A stretch of 64,000 nt of DNA from Gadus chalcogrammus. Its lineage: Eukaryota; Chordata; Actinopteri; Gadiformes; Gadidae. The notes beneath the pieces are model-generated. The model saw only the letters and a program-made list of their open reading frames with translations, did no database searches and was not told where the DNA came from. Shown piece after piece: positions 49,212 through 64,000 of the stretch (position 1 is its first letter; every line of letters begins with the position of its first letter). Position numbers and translations under genes: made by a program. The stretch lies in assembly GCF_026213295.1 (NCBI RefSeq), contig NC_079415.1, positions 36,073,252-36,137,251 on the forward strand, given 5' to 3'.

Positions 49212-49404
49212 ATGAGACTGTCAATATGCTTAATATATTGAGTAATATTCATGTTAAAGCCGTGCCGTGGTTTATTTCCTTTTCGCTAAATTCGAATATA
49301 ATAATACCGTGCCCTTTTTGAAAAATTAGCTGCACTTCGTTCAAAGAACGAAGTGAGAGTTAACATGAATATTTATTACTCAATATATTAAGCATATTGA
49401 CAGA
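49212..49404. repeat. Inverted repeat with ~45-bp arms
   Basis: CTGTCAATATGCTTAATATA, then TTGAGTAATATTCATGTTAA, is mirrored by TTAACATGAATATTTATTAC, then TCAATATATTAAGCATATTG. The loop is about 100 bp and contains a small GTTCAAAGAAC palindrome. Confidence 0.85.
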
Positions 49405-49619
49405 CGCCTGGGTTGTTTTTGTCACGCCGGGTGTTGTTCTCCGGGGCTGCAGCTGGATACAATAGACCTCTGAAGAATCGGTCCTGCCTCCGAGGCTCTC
49501 ATCGGACAAACGTCGTTGAGAAATAACATGGGGTCTTTGAATGATCGTACATAACAAACTGTAGGTGGCGTAGACGTAAAGCCTCTCACTTTTTGAACCA
49601 CACACTTTTTCCAACTCAA

Positions 49620-49915
49620 ATTGGGTTTTGGATTGTCGGTGCCGTTAAAGTAGTGAACTATTATGAAGAAGCATTAACGGCGCAGACAATCCAAAACCGT
49701 AGTGGAATCTAGATGGAAACCGGCCAACCCACCCAGACTTGTACAAGCTCGCTATGAGTGTCATCGCTCTCCCTGTCACGCACGTCAGTGTGGAACGGGT
49801 ATTTTCAAGTTTGAAATTTATTCTCTCCCCGTTAAGATCATCATTGAACGAAAAGGCGCTTGAGGACATCTGTTGGTGCGTCTGGATAAACGATATGGAC
49901 TGTAGCAGCCTATAG
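49620..49915 (+). pseudogene. hAT transposase C-terminal remnant
   Basis: From 49745 to the stop at 49913-49915 it encodes KLAMSVIALPVTHVSVERVF, SSLKFILSPLRSSLNEKALE and DICWCVWIN, the hAT dimerisation motif (ALPxTxxxVERVFS). A short inverted repeat (GGTTTTGGATTGTC / GACAATCCAAAACC) precedes it. The rest of the gene is absent. Confidence 0.85.
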
Positions 49916-50650
49916 CTTATGTTGCACATGTTCCTATCCATTACTGCTCCCAAGTGGGCTAGACCTGAGCACAATTTAAACTTATTTTATTTGCGTTGCA
50001 TTATATCCAGCTCATTTTATTTGTTCTACTGTTGTGCTTTGAAAACGAATGTGACGGCACTGTCTCACTATAGGCCTATTTGTTATTTATTATTATTGTA
50101 GGCCTATGCAGGTAGCCCAATGTTTATTTTATTATTATTGAAGGCCAGGTAGCCTAATTGTTATTTCTATCGCTGCCCCAGGTGATTATTGTTAACTTGC
50201 TTTTTCAGACGAATGTGACTGAGCAGCGCGCTCAGAGTTTGTCCCACTGTTGTGCTTTGAAAATGTGACGGAACAGCGCACTGAGTTTTAGATAGCACAA
50301 CCAATGTCTTCTAGTCATAATTTTGATAGTAATAATAATTAGACTGTGGCTGAAAAAACGAATAAATGGACCTTGGGTCCAAATGTGTATGTTCTGTCTT
50401 GCTGTTGTAATGTAGCCTAGGGCGTATGCCATTTCAGTTGCGATCTTAAATAGGCCTTACTCGCACAGTGAAAATGATTTGGAAATTATGTTTGTAATGT
50501 AGGCCTGTGAAGATAATATATTGTGCCTGCCCAGGCCTTATTTCGTTTCAAATTCAGGATTTTTGCACAATGAAATGTAGAGTTAAATTGGAAGTTGTTG
50601 GAGAGACTTTGGTATTTGTCAGCCACATAGAAAATACAACCTATTCGCTT
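49916..50650. other. AT-rich unassigned region after the hAT remnant
   Basis: Contains two related GTTGTGCTTTGAAAA...GTGACGG segments (50031, 50247) and GGCAGGTAGCCCAATGTTTA-type repeats. Probably the 3' part of the hAT copy. No gene seen. Confidence 0.4.
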
Positions 50651-50734
50651 TGTGTGAGTGTCTGCTGGTCAACTCTCTGAGGACGGCCCCAACACACTGA
50701 CCGGGGCCCCCGGGGCCTGCAGGACCACCCTGCA

Positions 50735-50814
<80 letters not shown>

Positions 50815-50846
50815 GTCAGACACACACACACACACACACAGTGTCA

Positions 50847-50930
<84 letters not shown>

Positions 50931-50974
50931 GTCAGACACACGCACACACACACAGTGTCAGACACACACACACA

Positions 50975-51006
<32 letters not shown>

Positions 51007-51100
51007 GTGTCAGACACACACACACACAAAGTGTCAGACACACACACACACACACACACACACAGTGTCAGACACACACACACACACACATAGACAGTCA

Positions 51101-51160
<60 letters not shown>

Positions 51161-51165
51161 GTCAG

Positions 51166-51199
<34 letters not shown>

Positions 51200-51332
51200 A
51201 CACACACACACACAGTGTCAGACACACACAAACACACAGTGTCAGACACACACACACACACACACACAGTGTCAGACACACACACACATAGACAGTCAGA
51301 CACACACACACACACACACACACACAGTGTCA

Positions 51333-51381
<49 letters not shown>

Positions 51382-51490
51382 TCAGACACACACACATACA
51401 GTGTCAGACACACACACACACAGCGTCAGACACACACACACACACACACACACAGTGTCAGACACACACACACACACACACACACAGTCA

Positions 51491-51566
<76 letters not shown>

Positions 51567-51587
51567 CAGACACACACACAAAGTCAG

Positions 51588-51624
<37 letters not shown>

Positions 51625-51652
51625 CACACACACACACAAACACACACACAGG

Positions 51653-51695
<43 letters not shown>

Positions 51696-51705
51696 AGACA
51701 CACAT
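50735..51705. repeat. ~970-bp compound (CA)n array with CAGTGTCAGACA interruptions
   Basis: Long CA tracts are punctuated about twenty times by CAGTGTCAGACA or CAGTCAGACA, with rare ATA variants. The order suggests a higher-order unit of 20-80 bp. Both strands are open over hundreds of codons only because dinucleotide repeats lack stops. Confidence 0.95.
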
Positions 51706-53340
51706 GTATAAACTGTGGCAACCCGGCCCTGACACAGCATCCATTTCTTGTCACCTCATTGTTGTGCTTTCCGATGCCGGTTCTATCGCCTTCGTTGAGC
51801 TGCTCTGCTGTGCGTTCTGAAAAAGGTAAGCTTCAAGCTATTATCAAGGTGGCTTCGGCTGAATTCATGCTTCTTACATTTTTCCGTGAAATGTTTCAAG
51901 TCCTTCATCCCCGTTGTGGTCCACACCACTTCAGTCCCAGAACTTTGAAACAACAGGCAGGGGAAACAAAAGAATGCATTACCTACCGGACATCCAGCTA
52001 GCCAATTCCCATTCACATACGTGTCTGAGGAGAAGCTCAGAGTGTATGCTCTCTCACGATCGGTGGTCGGCTGAGAGATCGTTAAATCAGTCCGGTCTCA
52101 AGTCCTTCACCCTCTTCTTTGCCACATCTGACCGACGGAAAAAATGGCGATTGCCATAAAGAAACAACAGAGTTTTCTTTGACTGTGGTTTCCATATCTG
52201 CTTTCAAAAGTTTGCGAGTATCTGCTAGTTAGTCTTCTCTCTTCACTGCAACTCGTCGTTTTGGCGCGCATGCTGCTGAGGGAGGTTGCCTATTTGATTG
52301 ATCGCTGAATTGGCCAATCAGGTGGAGATAAAAAAAAAGAAAAACAATGCCATTGGCCTGCAGGCACACTGGTGCGACCTGCATCGCATCATCCGCGACC
52401 CGCGAAATTTAAAGAGCCACGAGCTGCAACCGGCTACAACGCATCGTCCGCGACCCGCACAATTTAAAAAGCCATGAGCACCAACCGGCTTCAACGCATC
52501 ATCGTCATCTAAGTAAATATGGCTGAAAGTGAAACGGAGGAACTGGTGATTGCGCTCATTTCATGTTCATTTCAAAATGATATGCGTTCATTTTGCACTT
52601 GTTGTTGTATGTTTTAATAGCAAGTATCTGTGCACACACTTGGAAGATTTTTCTTTATTTAAAATAGCCATGCCTAATACTGGACGTATTTCCCTAATTC
52701 ACAGTATCCGTTTATTTATTAACAAGACCCCACCAGTTTTAATTTCATTAAGAGAAGTATACGTCATTACACAGAAGATTTTTTTCTTTTTTAAAGTCTC
52801 TGCAGCTACAACATTATGTTGTATGATTAGTTTTGCAATAAATGTTCTCAAAACGACATGCTAAGTATCTTTCTTCTTTTGTTTTATACATTTAGCAGTT
52901 TGGCTTTCCTTAGAGTCTATGTAACCTGTTCTGAAATGGTTATATTATGATTTATATATTTTGATATATATCGTTATCGCAATAGGTTGCAATGTATATC
53001 GCAATATGGATTTTAGGCCATATCGCCCATCCCTAGTGGCCGGCGCCCCTGACTTGGAGGAGGGGTTTATTTCGAATGACCAATAACTAGCCTAGCCCAA
53101 ATCATCGACGTTCAGACGCTTTAAATGGTTGCTGGCAGTGACAAGTATATCACACAATTAAACGAGGATAAACGCTATGTATTTTTGTTGATTTATTTTG
53201 CATTTTAAAAAGTTGATTCATAGTTGACAGATATATCGAGTGAATATATCACGGAGGGGCGGCACCCTAGTGCCCTCTATTGACCCAGCGCCACCAACAC
53301 ACTTAACCTTTCTCTATCTTATTTTCGCCTGCTTGTTGTG
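51706..53340. other. Intergenic, no convincing gene
   Basis: Unassigned. Two to three copies of a ~55-bp block (GCATCATCCGCGACCCGCGA, then TTTAAAGAGCCACGAGC) at 52380-52500. A short frame starting at 52519 (MAESETEELVIALISCSF) ends after about 32 codons. A hAT-like end lies at 52960-53034 (GCCATATCGCCCATCCCTAG). Confidence 0.4.
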
Positions 53341-53349
53341 GTGTGTATA

Positions 53350-53650
53350 GAGGGCAGTGGCGGTTCTACGTCCAGTTACGCCCCGGGCAAGACTTCCTCC
53401 AAGGGCAAGGGGGGGTTGTATCATGGCCCTACGGACTTCAGTGGGGGATTCATTCCGTCTGTGCACGGCACCTTCTCAACGAGCAGGTGTGCGCCTGCAG
53501 CCAGAGGGGGCGCCAAAACACCAATTCCCCACACAATGTTAACTTCATTGATAATCGCTACGCAGCGCGTTTTTTTTCTTACTGCTCGTGGCGCCCCCCA
53601 AAAATATGGCGCCCCGGGCGGCTGCCTGGCTGGCAGGGGGCAGAGAGGGA
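53350..53650. other. GC-rich unassigned block
   Basis: GGCGGTTCTACGTCCAGTTA resembles GCCCGGTTCTACGTGAAATT inside the element near 60.66 kb, so it may be a dispersed repeat. Overlapping frames on both strands have no recognisable domain. Confidence 0.35.
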
Positions 53651-53727
53651 GACGGGGAGGGAGAGAGACGGGGGGAGAGAAAGAGAGACAGAGAGTGTGT
53701 CCGGCCGTCTGTCTGTGGTTTATTTCT

Positions 53728-53792
53728 ACAACCCACACAGAGACACTGAGGCACCCCCCCCCCCCCCCCCAACCAAAACCCAGGGAGGAGGT
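53728..53792 (-). pseudogene. Fragment of a B30.2 exon 3' end
   Basis: CAACCCACACAGAGACACTG and AAACCCAGGGAGGAGGTCC match the last ~65 bp of the B30.2 exon at 54662-54725, separated by a poly-C run. A broken copy beside the intact exon. Confidence 0.8.
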
Positions 53793-53799
53793 CCCAGAA

Positions 53800-54661
53800 T
53801 AATATCGGAAAAAATTTGTCATTTTATTAATAGTTTCTGATTAATATATTTTTATTATTAAGGCACTTATGCAAGCATTATTTAATAATAAAACGAGAAA
53901 TCATCGGCTGAACACACGAGAACATTCAGTTGGATCCACTGAGTTGTTTATTACAATTATGCTTCATTAACAAATACAGAAGAAAAATAGTCCCTGACAT
54001 GTACACAATAAACACGAGGACTAAAACAATAGAAGCAGCAGACTTTACAAATCATCAACAGGGGTGCACGTATCTTTAATAACTGAACATGTTCTACGGC
54101 CGTTTGTTTCCCAAGAGAACAAAAGGAATAAATATTCAGTATAAAGTAATTTACAACATGCAACATTATCCCACAGACCTCTTGGTTATTATGAATAAAA
54201 TATGAAATCTGCTTTCAATCAGATGTAAATCAGGATTATGACAAAAATGATGATATCAGAGCCCTTAAGACCAAAACTGGTGATGAAAATCAGAAAATAT
54301 ACAAACATTCACCATCGATAGGTAATTTATATACATTTCAAATAATAAATGTGCTTATTTAACTATGGAAGATCTTAAATGTGTTTTCCTGGTTTACCAT
54401 GCAATACTTTGCAGAACAGAGGGAGCGGGATAGAAAAAGAGAGAGAGGGAGACAAAAGAGACACACATAGATAGAGAAAAACAAAGAGAGACAGACGGCA
54501 GGAAAGAAATAGAGAGAGAGCGAGAGAGAGCGAGAGACTATAACTGCCACACAGACACTGAGTCATCAGTCCTCTCAGGCCTCCAAAGCCTCTTCATCAA
54601 AAGCCTCTCATCCTCTAACGATAAGGCAATGTGTGTAACCGCCCGCCCCCCCTTTCGTTTT
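53800..54661. other. Second NLR 3' UTR region
   Basis: Paralogous to 27480-27550 (AACATTCAGTTGGATCCACT, GAGTTGTTTATTACAATTAT), with AATAAA on the minus strand at 53948-53953. A GA-rich tract occurs at 54415-54540. The 50-bp sequence amplified in the first copy is single here. Confidence 0.6.

Positions 54662-64000
<9,339 letters not shown>

Noticed and set aside
50658..52001. 447-codon open frame of His-Thr repeats
   Set aside because: Produced by (CA)n, which has no stop codons in these frames; no start context or domain.
53343..53840. Overlapping 133-165 codon frames on both strands
   Set aside because: GC-rich repeat sequence with a poly-C run and a B30.2 exon fragment; no coherent protein.

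Overview
The window looks like a repeat-rich teleost fish chromosome. The genes are split into many short exons. The immune families are fish-type: a STAT1 orthologue, NLR proteins of the fish-expanded FISNA-NACHT-LRR-B30.2 class, and a RING/B30.2 protein of the TRIM/finTRIM type. The interspersed DNA is hAT, PIF/Harbinger, CACTA-like and L2 sequence plus very long (AC)n tracts. All calls come from reading the sequence; no database search was run.

Layout. (1) 144-7593, minus strand: the first nine coding exons of stat1 (344 residues, phases all consistent), continuing off the left edge. Every intron is largely a different tandem array, and two arrays are built from an exon end plus its splice donor. 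A hAT element (5871-6957, 8-bp target duplication) sits in one array. (2) 8367-23727: a 15.36-kb DNA transposon inserted in a 37-bp minisatellite in the stat1 5' leader intron. It has matching CCCAGACAGCAA ends, a TA duplication, an intact 654-aa transposase and a multi-exon DUF4806-type gene. Nested inside are a scrambled antisense transposase copy, an L2 fragment and a 1.28-kb foldback element. (3) 24430-24840: a GC-rich block with CCAAT boxes, an E-box and an ISRE, probably the stat1 promoter. (4) 24979-26647: a non-autonomous hAT with an 8-bp duplication, then a short interstitial telomere repeat.

(5) 28793-41899, minus strand: a complete nine-exon NLR gene (predicted 1114 aa). It has N-terminal SPGPSC-type repeats, FISNA, NACHT, two LRR exons and B30.2. 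Its introns hold hAT, Harbinger, MITE and SINE sequence. (6) 42573-43961: a Harbinger element with a decayed transposase and a CAG duplication. (7) 44230-48627, plus strand: a RING-B30.2 gene, head to head with the NLR gene, with no visible B-box or coiled coil. (8) 48.7-53.7 kb: no convincing host gene; hAT remnants, about 1 kb of interrupted (CA)n and other repeats. (9) 54662-64000, minus strand: a second NLR gene with five LRR exons (four of one type produced by exon-plus-intron duplication) and a NACHT exon cut by the right edge.

How the genes fit together: STAT1 transduces interferon signals, and many fish NLR and TRIM-type B30.2 genes are pathogen-responsive, so this is plausibly an immune neighbourhood. 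Co-regulation is inference. The three B30.2 exons share sequence with each other even in the intron just upstream, which points to duplication or exon shuffling between NLR and RING genes.
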